DNA of 45,719 nt from an uncultured Fibrobacter sp. Lineage in GTDB: Bacteria > Fibrobacterota > Fibrobacteria > Fibrobacterales > Fibrobacteraceae. A program made the position numbers and the translations under genes. Positions 34,771 to 42,850 of the stretch are shown here, piece by piece (position 1 is the first letter of the stretch; every line of letters begins with the position of its first letter). A model generated the notes under the pieces. That model saw only the letters and a list, made by a program, of their open reading frames with translations. It searched no databases and was not told the DNA's origin. Location: NCBI GenBank assembly GCA_934700345.1, contig CAKUXP010000027.1:1-45719 (forward strand). Direction: 5' to 3'.

Positions 34771-35993
34771 TTCTTTTTCAACCACTTCAAAGGATCGACC
34801 GTATCGGTTCCTTCGCTCAACTGGAAATACAATTTAATTCCATTTAGTGAGGCAATATCGCCAACCGTCCCGATATCCTCGCAGTTTTTAACCCGTTCGC
34901 CTTCCCGGACGCGAATTTCGCTCATGTGGCCATAGACGGAATAGACGCCGCCTTCGTGCTCGATGATGACAGACGGTCCGCGGCCGTCGATTTCCGTTAC
35001 CATGGCGACAGTTCCCGCCGCTGCCGCCCGGACCTTTGCGCCTTTCTTTCCTCGAATTTCGATTCCCAAGTTGCGCGTCATGATGTGCAAAACAGGATGT
35101 TCGTGCATGCCATACCGGCTGATGATTTCCCCATTCAGCGGCATACACTTGGGGCCTATCGGCTTTACCGGGATAGCGGGCAGCTTCGCGATTTTCTTTC
35201 CGGATTTTTGCGACTTCTTTTTTTGCTTCGCCTTTTTTGCCTCGGCGATTTCCCTTTCCCGTTTCTTTTCGAGTTTCCGAATTAGCGCAAGCATCGTCTT
35301 CTGGTTTCGTTCGATTTCCTGGAGCGCCTTCTGTTGCAAGCTCTTGTTTTTCTGGACGGTAGCGAGAACCGTTCCCTGCGTCTGTATCTGGGACTTCAAG
35401 CCTTCCTCTTCCGCGGTCTTCTTCGCCTGCAGGCTGTGAAGTTCCGAAAGACGGCTGGTCGCTTCGCGCTTCTTGAGCGAACGTTCCCGCAAAAGCCAGG
35501 ACAGTTTTTCAACCTGTTCCCTGTCGCGCGCAAGCAGTCGATCCACATAGTAGATCTGCCGCTCCGGAGACGTTTCGCCCCGAATTTCGGCATAGACCGC
35601 ATCCCAGATTCCCGTTCCGCCGTGGATGTAGAGTTTTCGCATCCGCTTTTTCATCGCCGCGTTTCGTCTAGAAATTTCGATGTCCAGCGAATCCAGCTCC
35701 CCGTTGATCTCCCGAAGCGACTTTTTCACCGTCGATTCACTTCGCGACAGAAGCTGGACGTACTCCTTTGTGCGGTTCAGGTTTTCGTCCAGAATGGCTA
35801 TCGTATTGAGCACACCCTTTTCCTCGGATTCGAGAAGCCTGATCCGCTTCCGCTGTTTTACAAGGTTCGCTTCAAGATTCTTCAGTTCCGAACGTTGCCG
35901 AGAAAGTTCCCCCGCCGTCGTCTTTTTTGCCGCAAGCGACGCGTTACCCAGAAGGAAAAGCAGACAAAGAAAGAGGAGCAGCCGAAATTTCAT
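34767..35993 (-). CDS. EnvC-like murein hydrolase activator (degenerate LytM/M23 domain)
   Basis: 408 residues. A signal peptide (MKFRLLLFLCLLFLLGNASLA) is followed by a long coiled coil (about 25-255), a basic linker, and a C-terminal LytM domain (about 280-408). Metal ligands of active M23 peptidases are lost: the GxD site reads NLGIEI and the terminal HxH reads KLYFQL; only the YGHMS histidine remains. That is the EnvC pattern, where the domain activates amidases instead of cutting itself. The gene directly follows ftsX (3-nt gap), which fits, since FtsEX controls EnvC through its coiled coil. Expected role: septal peptidoglycan splitting. Confidence 0.88.
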   Translation of the reverse strand: MKFRLLLFLCLLFLLGNASLAAKKTTAGELSRQRSELKNLEANLVKQRKRIRLLESEEKGVLNTIAILDENLNRTKEYVQLLSRSESTVKKSLREINGELDSLDIEISRRNAAMKKRMRKLYIHGGTGIWDAVYAEIRGETSPERQIYYVDRLLARDREQVEKLSWLLRERSLKKREATSRLSELHSLQAKKTAEEEGLKSQIQTQGTVLATVQKNKSLQQKALQEIERNQKTMLALIRKLEKKREREIAEAKKAKQKKKSQKSGKKIAKLPAIPVKPIGPKCMPLNGEIISRYGMHEHPVLHIMTRNLGIEIRGKKGAKVRAAAAGTVAMVTEIDGRGPSVIIEHEGGVYSVYGHMSEIRVREGERVKNCEDIGTVGDIASLNGIKLYFQLSEGTDTVDPLKWLKKK

Positions 35994-35996
35994 GGG

Positions 35997-36881
35997 CTAG
36001 TTTTCCGACGCATCGTGTTTCAAGAACCCTCGGACGCTCCGGTAGCTGGAATAGACCGAGACAAGCGTTACTGCGAAAACGACAAGCAGAAGAAGCCATC
36101 TGTAACCGGCAAGGTAGAATTCGAGGACGGGGATTTCTTTCGAAAGGGAATTTTCGAAAAAAGCGAGGAGCAGCGCTGCAAGGCCGCTCGCACAGATTCC
36201 CTGCATGACGCCTTCGAGGAGAAACGGGAATTCGATGAAAAAGGAAGAGCCTCCCGCATACTTCAGGTTTTCGACCAAAAGCTTTCTCGAAAAAAGCGAA
36301 AGACGGACAGCGTTTCCGATAATGAGGAAAAGTGTCGCAAAGATAAGGACAGTCGTCGCAATAGGCCAAAAGACAAGCGCAAATTTCCATTCGGCAATCC
36401 GATCGACAAAAACCGTCGGAGCCTCGACCGCATCGAAAGCCGAATTTCTCTCGAGCTCAAGGACCAGTTCGTGCAAAATCGCGGGTTCCCGGTAACGCGG
36501 AGAAAGCGTTATGGCAAACGATGCCGGAAGCGGATTCCCATCGACCAGGTCGAGCATCCCGTCCGAAAAACGTTGTTTAAAATCCTCCATCGCCATATCG
36601 GCACTCTTATAGGCGACGGTGTCAAATTCCTTGAATTTCAAGAGCTCCTCATGCAAGGCTCGCAAGGAATCTTCCGAGACGGAATCCTTTAGGAAGACCT
36701 CGATGCGGTAAAGGTTTCCCTCAACCCCCGAAAGGCGGTAAGTCCCGAGAAGAAAGGCTCCCGAAAGTCCGAGAAGAACCGCGCAGAGAAAAATCGTTAC
36801 GAGGGAGGGAAATACGACCGTGCGATGTTCCTTCCAGCCGCGGAACGCCTCTGAGATTAAATATCGAATTTGATTTAGCAC
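35997..36881 (-). CDS. ftsX: Cell division protein FtsX
   Basis: 294 residues with four membrane helices: one near residues 22-45, then an extracellular domain (about 55-165), and three at about 170-280. The extracellular part has the YRIEVFLKDSVSEDSL and PLPASFAITL segments typical of FtsX, and IGNAVRLSLFSRKLLVENLKYAGGS is the conserved cytoplasmic stretch. The start is GTG, with a TATATT element ending 7 nt upstream and no Shine-Dalgarno sequence. FtsX works with the ATPase FtsE, which is not next to it here. Confidence 0.92.
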   Translation of the reverse strand: MLNQIRYLISEAFRGWKEHRTVVFPSLVTIFLCAVLLGLSGAFLLGTYRLSGVEGNLYRIEVFLKDSVSEDSLRALHEELLKFKEFDTVAYKSADMAMEDFKQRFSDGMLDLVDGNPLPASFAITLSPRYREPAILHELVLELERNSAFDAVEAPTVFVDRIAEWKFALVFWPIATTVLIFATLFLIIGNAVRLSLFSRKLLVENLKYAGGSSFFIEFPFLLEGVMQGICASGLAALLLAFFENSLSKEIPVLEFYLAGYRWLLLLVVFAVTLVSVYSSYRSVRGFLKHDASEN

Positions 36882-36888
36882 GCAAACG

Positions 36889-36894
36889 AATATA
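36889..36894 (-). promoter_or_regulatory. Putative -10 element of ftsX
   Basis: TATATT on the minus strand followed by 7 nt (CGTTTGC) and the GTG start; same geometry as at aroE. It lies in the 41-bp gap between the divergent ftsX and ybbR-like genes. Confidence 0.5.
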
Positions 36895-36922
36895 ACTTTT
36901 TATAACTATTTTTGAAAGAGAG

Positions 36923-37918
36923 ATGAAGCACATCGGATTAAAAATCGTCGCCTGTATTTTTGGCATCGCCATCTGGTTTTACGTCGTGTCCGCGCGCATG
37001 ACGGCAATCGACATCGAGCTGCCCCTCGTCTTTACGCGCCTCCCGGAAACGCTCGCCATCGCCTCAAGGCCCGCTTCGCAGATTACGGTTACGGTGCGAG
37101 GCACGGCAATCGATCTCATCCGCCTCAAGAACGCCGGGAAAAACTCTGCGAGAATCGTCGTCGATCTGCACGAAGCGGAACTCGGGCTCGAACGAATTAT
37201 TTTATCCGAAGAAAACTTTGTCGCCCCGGAATTTCCGGCGGTTCGCTACGAAAGCGCAAACCAGATCGCCGCCCTGGAAATCGAAATCGATACGCGAATT
37301 TCCCGCATAGTCCCAGTCCACCTGAAGGGATCGTTCCACGCAAAGGACGGTTACACAATTGTGGGGACGCCGAATCCCGATCCGGATACAATTACAGTCG
37401 CCGGGGCGAGAGAAGCTCTCACCCGCATCTTCGAAATCCCGACGCAAGAAATCTCCAAGTCAAATCTCGACTCGAACCAAACCTTTTCCGTACCGCTCGA
37501 CTTTTCGAAATTTCCGCCTTACGTCTATCCGAGCGACAGCACGTCAAAGGTTTCCGTCGAAGTCCAAACGCTTTCCCGCAAATCTTTCGAAAAAGTCCCC
37601 GTCCGCCTAATCGGCAAGTACGACCGGTCAGACTATTCTCTTGAACCGGCATTTGCGACAGTCGAAGTCTCTGGCGGCAAAGGCATCCTTTCCGAAATGA
37701 AACGCGATTCTATCCTGCTTCTCATCGAATTCAACCGATTCGCCATCGAAGATGTCGATAGCCTCGAACCGACCGTCCGAATCCACAACGAAATCAAGAG
37801 CTTCCAGGTTCGTCCCGAAAAATTTTTCCTAAAGAAAGCTGAGCCTATCGACACGGCATCGGCAAAGATCTTGCCGGAAAAAGTCCATCCAGGGCAGAAA
37901 CCGGAGGAGACAAAATGA
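36923..37918 (+). CDS. YbbR-like domain protein
   Basis: 331 residues. One N-terminal membrane helix (IGLKIVACIFGIAIWFYVV) is followed by repeated beta-rich YbbR-like domains (for example TVRGTAIDLIRLKNAG, PVHLKGSFHAKDGYTIVG and PVRLIGKYDRSDYSL openings). In Firmicutes such proteins (CdaR) control the c-di-AMP cyclase CdaA; no cyclase gene lies nearby here, so the partner is unknown. An AAAGAGAG sequence sits just before the ATG. The gene is coupled to tsaD by an ATGA overlap. Confidence 0.83.
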   Translation: MKHIGLKIVACIFGIAIWFYVVSARMTAIDIELPLVFTRLPETLAIASRPASQITVTVRGTAIDLIRLKNAGKNSARIVVDLHEAELGLERIILSEENFVAPEFPAVRYESANQIAALEIEIDTRISRIVPVHLKGSFHAKDGYTIVGTPNPDPDTITVAGAREALTRIFEIPTQEISKSNLDSNQTFSVPLDFSKFPPYVYPSDSTSKVSVEVQTLSRKSFEKVPVRLIGKYDRSDYSLEPAFATVEVSGGKGILSEMKRDSILLLIEFNRFAIEDVDSLEPTVRIHNEIKSFQVRPEKFFLKKAEPIDTASAKILPEKVHPGQKPEETK

Positions 37919-38925
37919 TCTGGCTAGGCATTGAATCCAGCTGCGACGAAACCGCTTGCGCTATCCTGCGAGACAACCCTCTGGAAATTCTTTCCAATCC
38001 GCTCTACAGCCAAATTCAAGAACATGCGCTCTACGGCGGAGTTGTCCCCGAAGTCGCTGCACGCGCCCACCTCGAAAAAATTTCGACGATCTGCAACGAA
38101 GCGATTTCCGAAGCGAAAATATCCGTCCGGGACATCGACGCGATAGCCTTCACACGCGGACCGGGTCTCATGGGACCTCTTCTCGTCGGAGCGAGTTTTG
38201 CACGGGGGCTAGCCCGCGACCTCGGAATCCCCGCTTACGGCATCAACCACCTCGAAGGGCATCTGTCCGCCGCATGGCTCACGGAACCCGATCTCGCCCC
38301 TCCCTACCTGACGCTCACCGTTTCGGGCGGGCATACGGAACTGGTTCTTGAAGAACCCGGATTCCGCTACACGTTACTCGGTCGTACGCGGGACGATGCC
38401 GCCGGCGAAGCTTTCGACAAGAGCGGGATCCTCATCGGGCTCAAATACCCGGCAGGCGCCACGATCGGCAAGCTCGCCAAGGAGAAAAACAGACGCTTTC
38501 ACTTCTTTCCGCGGGCGCTCAAAAGCGAAGATAACGGAGAGTTTTCCTTCAGTGGATTAAAGACAGCTGTCAGGCGCTACGTCGAAGCTAACCCGCCGGA
38601 ATTCATCAAGGAAAACCTAGGCGACATCGCCGCGTCCATCGAGGACGCCATCATCGACATTCTCGTATCCAAGACCATCTGGGCCTTGAAAAAGACCGGG
38701 ATGAAAACGCTCATAGTCGGTGGAGGCGTTTCCGCAAACGGGCTTCTCAGGGAACGCCTTAATATTTACTGCGAAAGTCACGGAATCCGACTGGCATTCC
38801 CCACTCTCTACAACAGTACCGACAACGGGGCGATGATAGCCGCCGCAGCCATTCGACGCGCCCGAGCGGGAATGCTTTCCGAAACATCGACCGACGTCAA
38901 ACCGTGGATGCCCCTCGCCCTATGA
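37915..38925 (+). CDS. tsaD: tRNA N6-threonylcarbamoyladenosine transferase TsaD
   Basis: 336 residues. TsaD transfers the threonylcarbamoyl group to A37 of ANN-decoding tRNAs, with TsaB and TsaE. Evidence: IESSCDETACAIL opening, GVVPEVAARAHLE, the metal ligands His112 and His116 (NHLEGH), TVSGGHTEL, DDAAGEAFDKSG, FSFSGLKTAV, GGGVSANGLLRE and the last ligand in STDNGAMIA. GGAGG lies 7 nt before the ATG, and the start overlaps the ybbR-like stop by 4 nt. The AFDKSGILIGLKYPAGA segment departs slightly from the usual AFDKVARLLGL.YPGG. Confidence 0.96.
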   Translation: MIWLGIESSCDETACAILRDNPLEILSNPLYSQIQEHALYGGVVPEVAARAHLEKISTICNEAISEAKISVRDIDAIAFTRGPGLMGPLLVGASFARGLARDLGIPAYGINHLEGHLSAAWLTEPDLAPPYLTLTVSGGHTELVLEEPGFRYTLLGRTRDDAAGEAFDKSGILIGLKYPAGATIGKLAKEKNRRFHFFPRALKSEDNGEFSFSGLKTAVRRYVEANPPEFIKENLGDIAASIEDAIIDILVSKTIWALKKTGMKTLIVGGGVSANGLLRERLNIYCESHGIRLAFPTLYNSTDNGAMIAAAAIRRARAGMLSETSTDVKPWMPLAL

Positions 38926-39317
38926 ACGCAAAGACTTTGTTCCTCACCCTGACGGCAAGCGCCTCTTTTCTGTTCGCCGCGAACGACCCGGTGATTTTCC
39001 GTCCGCAAAAGGCGTCACGCATTTCAAACGTCGATACGACGTCCGCAAATTCCATCCGCTTCGACGTAAGCATCTTTGGGGAAGGCGCAATAGGTTCCAT
39101 GTTCATCCTGTGGGACGAAGTCGATCTTTCCGAAGAGGTCAAGGAACTCTTGACCAAGCATGAATTTCGCACAAACGAATTCTACATGCAGAATATTGAC
39201 CGGGAGCAATTCGAACAGGAGCGGATGTTGCAGCTGTTCGAAGACAAGAAACGCGAATACTTTAAAATTTTCCCTTCCGAAATCGAAAGGGAAAAAGAAG
39301 ATCGCGAAAACGAATAA
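38922..39317 (+). CDS. Small secreted protein of unknown function
   Basis: 131 residues from the ATG at 38922, overlapping the tsaD stop as ATGA. The N-terminus is a signal peptide (MNAKTLFLTLTASASFLFAA, cleavage before NDPV). The mature part has a short beta-like segment (IRFDVSIFGEGAIGSMFILWDEVDLS) and a highly charged helical tail (QFEQERMLQLFEDKKREYFK to EREKEDRENE). I do not recognise the family. Being last in ybbR-tsaD-this gene, it is co-transcribed with a tRNA modification gene without an obvious link. It ends 10 nt from the convergent surface lipoprotein gene. Confidence 0.72.
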   Translation: MNAKTLFLTLTASASFLFAANDPVIFRPQKASRISNVDTTSANSIRFDVSIFGEGAIGSMFILWDEVDLSEEVKELLTKHEFRTNEFYMQNIDREQFEQERMLQLFEDKKREYFKIFPSEIEREKEDRENE

Positions 39318-39327
39318 CCGTTAGTTT

Positions 39328-41502
39328 TTACCAACGACCACCCGAACTTGAACCGTTCTTCTTCGTTCCGCCGCTCACCTGTCCGCTCGTCGCATACGAG
39401 ATTCCCGTTGCGCCCGCATCTTCCGTGAGCGTTCCGCTAAACGTCCCGCCGACATAGAACGAATAGTTCGAACTGTTCGGCACCATGAAAAGACCCGCGC
39501 TTGCCGCCGTTTTTGAGGAAAGCTTGAATGCGGCAACGACATTCCCACTCGCATCGGCGACAGTCAGCAAATCGCCAGCGCTCGCTCCGAGCGAAACGTA
39601 ACCGGAATACGTCCCCTGGATCTGGTTTCCGATGGACATATCCGAAGTCCCGGCTCCGACAAGAATTCCGCCCTGATAGACCAGCTTGTAGTTTCCGTCC
39701 CCGATATCGAGCATCCCGTTTCCGCCGGAATTGGACTGCTGCACGAAAACGACTCCACCGTTCATGTAAAAGTCTCCATTGGAATCCAGACCGTCGCCTG
39801 CCGCATATACCACATGCGTTCCGCCGTTTACATAGAGATACCCTACCTGCTCGTTTCCCGACGAAGCGTTCCAGCCGTCATCCGTCGCATAGACGCTCGT
39901 GTAGCCGCCGTTCAGGTTGATGACATAACCTTCAAAGCCTTCGTAGCAATAGGTCACGAGAAACGTTCCGCCGTTCACGTTGATGGTATCGTCCGCGTGG
40001 ATGCCGTTCCTGCCGGAGACTTCGAAATAGCCGCCTTCGATATTTACGACATGGTTCGAATGTACCGCATCGCCTTCGGCCTTGATGGTAAAGTTTCCCG
40101 CATAGATGCTCACCGCAGAATCCGCCTTGAAGCCTTTCATACTTTCGCCATCCGACGAACTTGAAGAAGACCAGCCCCAGTTTCCGCCAGGACCTGGGCG
40201 CATTCCGCCCCCGTTATCCGAAGAAGTCGTGTTCGCAACGCCGCTTCCCGTGGTAATCGTAAAACTCGGCGTGCCGACACTGTCTGCGATAAAGATATAG
40301 TTCGATGCCTGGATTCCGTCGTCCGCAACGGTAATAGCAAACGTTCCGCCGAGAATCTTGACAAAGCCTTTTCCCTGGGCGAGCTTGTCCGCATCCTCTT
40401 CATCGGACTTGATGCCGTCTCCATAGTTCGAGGTAAGCGCAAACGAACCTCCCTCGATTTCCACGGAACGCTTTCCCTTGAGCGCATTCTTCTTCGCCGA
40501 AACAGCAATCGCCGGAGATTCCTTGATTTTCAAGTCTTTCGTCGTGTGGATTCCGTTTCCGCAGACGCTCGTATCCGCACAGGCACTGGTCACTTTCAGG
40601 CTTCCGCTTCCCTTGACAGTCACATCCTTCTTCGAATAGACGACACCGCCAGCCGTATCCGATTTCGCATCGCCATCCGCATCCGTGTAATTCCAGACAA
40701 TCGTTCTCGTCGAAGCGTCTTCGAGGAAATTTTCCGATCCGTCGGTGAGCATAAGGAAAACCTTATCCGCGCTCTGCACGTAAATAGCCGCATCGTTCGG
40801 GCTTTTCAGGTTCAAACCATCCAGGTACAAATACACCTTCGCCGAAGTATCCGCCGAAACAACGATTTCAAAATTTTCCGAAGAACCCATCAGGTTGTAG
40901 TTTCCCGCACATCGAATCCAGACAAGCGTTTCCGCCGTATCGATGCACAGGTTGTCGTTTCCAATCGAAAGGTTCGCTCCGTTAAAAATAAGTGTCGGGT
41001 CGTTTCCATTCGACACAATCGAAGAGGAGCTGACGACAACCGTATTCCGGGAGCTACTTGATTCCGCTACCGAACTTGACGAAGCTGCGTTCAGGTAATT
41101 TTTCTTACAATTCGCATTCGAAACATCATAGTAATAGGAGCCGTTCGCGTCGCTATAGAAGTAGAAATTTCCGACAACCGAAACCGGTGCGGCACTCTCC
41201 CCGCACACCGACCCGTATTCCGCCGAAGAGGAACTGCCGAAAACCGACGAATCAGAAAGCGACGAAGACGTCCCGAAAGAAGCATGTACGATACTTCCGT
41301 CCGAGAAAACCGAATAGACAACCGAACCGGACGCATCCATGCAATGCGTATTTCCCAGACCGTCTTCATAGGCGATATAGTTACCGCAGACATTTCCGCT
41401 CTCTCCCGAAGCTCCGCTCGACGAATCGCTTCCGCATCCGAAAAGAGAAAGAGCGGCAAAAAACGTCGCTGCGGCAAAGACTAATGAAAAAGACCTTATC
41501 AT
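39328..41502 (-). CDS. Surface lipoprotein with Cthe_2159-type carbohydrate-binding beta-helix
   Basis: 724 residues. The signal peptide ends in a lipobox (LFGC, Cys23), followed by Ser/Gly-rich linkers (residues about 25-170) broken by two short Cys-containing modules (VCGNYIAYEDGLGNTHCMD; VCGESAAPVSVVGNFYFYSD). From about 190 onward runs a repetitive parallel beta-helix typical of Cthe_2159 proteins: AAIYVQSADKVFLMLTDGSEN, VVYSKKDVTVKGSGSLKV, GIHTTKDLKIKES, GGTFAITVADDGIQAS, GGYFEVSGRNGIHADDTINVNGGTF. Such proteins bind cellulose or acidic sugars. AGGAGA precedes the ATG by 5 nt. Likely role: attachment to plant polysaccharide at the cell surface. Confidence 0.85.
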   Translation of the reverse strand: MIRSFSLVFAAATFFAALSLFGCGSDSSSGASGESGNVCGNYIAYEDGLGNTHCMDASGSVVYSVFSDGSIVHASFGTSSSLSDSSVFGSSSSAEYGSVCGESAAPVSVVGNFYFYSDANGSYYYDVSNANCKKNYLNAASSSSVAESSSSRNTVVVSSSSIVSNGNDPTLIFNGANLSIGNDNLCIDTAETLVWIRCAGNYNLMGSSENFEIVVSADTSAKVYLYLDGLNLKSPNDAAIYVQSADKVFLMLTDGSENFLEDASTRTIVWNYTDADGDAKSDTAGGVVYSKKDVTVKGSGSLKVTSACADTSVCGNGIHTTKDLKIKESPAIAVSAKKNALKGKRSVEIEGGSFALTSNYGDGIKSDEEDADKLAQGKGFVKILGGTFAITVADDGIQASNYIFIADSVGTPSFTITTGSGVANTTSSDNGGGMRPGPGGNWGWSSSSSSDGESMKGFKADSAVSIYAGNFTIKAEGDAVHSNHVVNIEGGYFEVSGRNGIHADDTINVNGGTFLVTYCYEGFEGYVINLNGGYTSVYATDDGWNASSGNEQVGYLYVNGGTHVVYAAGDGLDSNGDFYMNGGVVFVQQSNSGGNGMLDIGDGNYKLVYQGGILVGAGTSDMSIGNQIQGTYSGYVSLGASAGDLLTVADASGNVVAAFKLSSKTAASAGLFMVPNSSNYSFYVGGTFSGTLTEDAGATGISYATSGQVSGGTKKNGSSSGGRW

Positions 41503-41694
41503 ACCTGTCTCCTTTTTCTTTCAAAAGTATCCGTTCGCAGGCCAAAAATGAAAAGAAAAAGCAAGCTAGATAAAAACTTTTCCGGGGTAAAAAATCCCGG
41601 TCAAAGGAAAACGGGAACAATCGTTCCGAAACTTTTCCGTCAAAAACACAAGTCTTTTCCCTTCCGCAAACCGCATCGAAAATCGTTCTTGAGC

Positions 41695-41700
41695 TACATT
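41695..41700 (+). promoter_or_regulatory. Putative -10 element of the GT2 gene
   Basis: TACATT followed by 8 nt (TAAAAGAA) and the ATG at 41709. A weak purine stretch is present but no clear Shine-Dalgarno sequence. Confidence 0.4.
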
Positions 41701-41708
41701 TAAAAGAA

Positions 41709-42848
41709 ATGGTACTCGTTGTCCTGGAATATACGTTCATTTTCCTTCTTGTCGTCACGGCGGTTTTTTACGCCACGTTCGAAATGCGCCTGTTCCATGC
41801 GCTCGGAAAGGTCCGTCTGGGAAATTCCATCCGAAATCCGCTTCCGTCGGTTAGCATCCTCATCTCGGCAAGAAACGAAGAAGCGAACATTTCGAAAACG
41901 ATCGATTCGCTGATGAAGCAACGCTACAAGGGGCGCTGGGATATCTGGATTGCCGACGACCGATCCACGGACCGAACCCCACAGATACTTGCCGAATACG
42001 CAGAAAGGTTTCCCGACAGGATTCATGTTGTCCCTATCACGGAACTTCCCGACGGGGAAAGCGCCAAGAAAAACGCCATCGGCAAGCTAGTCAAGGCTTC
42101 AGAAGGTGAAATTCTCCTTTTGACAGATGCCGACTGCACCGTCCTTCCGACCTGGATACGCGCCATGATCCAGGAATTCGAACCGGGCATCGACTTTGTC
42201 GCGGGACACTCCTACATTGAGCTTCCCAAGGACCGCTCCAACTGGCTTTTGAACATGCAGGCGGTCGAAACGCTCGCCTACCGGATCGCGGGAACGGGAG
42301 CTCTCGCCATGGGGATGCCCATCACCAGCACGGGAAACAATCTCGCCTACAGGCGCAGCTTTTTTGAAAATGTCCACGGTTTTGAAGGGGTTTCCAAGAT
42401 CCAGAGCGGCGACGACGATCTTCTCTTGCAGAAACTTGTCCGGGAAGCCCCGTGGAAAGCGCGCTATTCCGTAAATCCCGAAGCGTTCGTAACGACCCAA
42501 GGGAAGGAAACCCTGCCCGAACTTTGGGAACAGCGGAAACGTTGGGCTTCCAAGACAACATACTATGCGCCAAAGACAGTCGCGCTGCTTGTAATGGTCT
42601 TTCTCTTCTTTTGCACGCTTTCGCTCGGATACGTTCTTTCCTTCGTCAGCTTCAAGATTTTTATCGCCACGGTATTCGGGGTAATCGTCAAGCTACTCGG
42701 GGATTCCTGCGTCGAGCTTCGCGGGCTTCGCATCTTCCGGCAAAGGCAGCTTTTCAAATGGTTTCTCCCCGTAGAAATCGTGCACGCCCCTTTTACCGTA
42801 TTCGCCGTTCTCTTCGGAGTAGCCGGACATTTTAAATGGAAAGGTTAG
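41709..42848 (+). CDS. Membrane glycosyltransferase, family 2
   Basis: 379 residues. One N-terminal membrane helix (LEYTFIFLLVVTAVFYATFEM), a GT2 GT-A domain (PSVSILISARNEEANISKTI, DIWIADDRSTDRT, LLLTDADC as the DxD-type metal site, GNNLAYRRSFFENVHGF acceptor region, SGDDDLLL and the QRKRW motif), then two or three C-terminal helices. QxxRW is typical of processive, membrane-bound enzymes of the cellulose synthase/hyaluronan synthase type, and here reads EQRKRWA. It should build an envelope glycan or glycolipid from a nucleotide sugar; the substrate is unknown. topB follows 2 nt after its stop. Confidence 0.87.
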   Translation: MVLVVLEYTFIFLLVVTAVFYATFEMRLFHALGKVRLGNSIRNPLPSVSILISARNEEANISKTIDSLMKQRYKGRWDIWIADDRSTDRTPQILAEYAERFPDRIHVVPITELPDGESAKKNAIGKLVKASEGEILLLTDADCTVLPTWIRAMIQEFEPGIDFVAGHSYIELPKDRSNWLLNMQAVETLAYRIAGTGALAMGMPITSTGNNLAYRRSFFENVHGFEGVSKIQSGDDDLLLQKLVREAPWKARYSVNPEAFVTTQGKETLPELWEQRKRWASKTTYYAPKTVALLVMVFLFFCTLSLGYVLSFVSFKIFIATVFGVIVKLLGDSCVELRGLRIFRQRQLFKWFLPVEIVHAPFTVFAVLFGVAGHFKWKG

Positions 42849-42850
42849 CA

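Noticed and set aside
35334..36692. Long open frame opposite the envC-like gene and ftsX
   Set aside because: Antisense shadow; composition is Arg/Lys/Phe-rich and low in order, while the minus strand carries recognised proteins.
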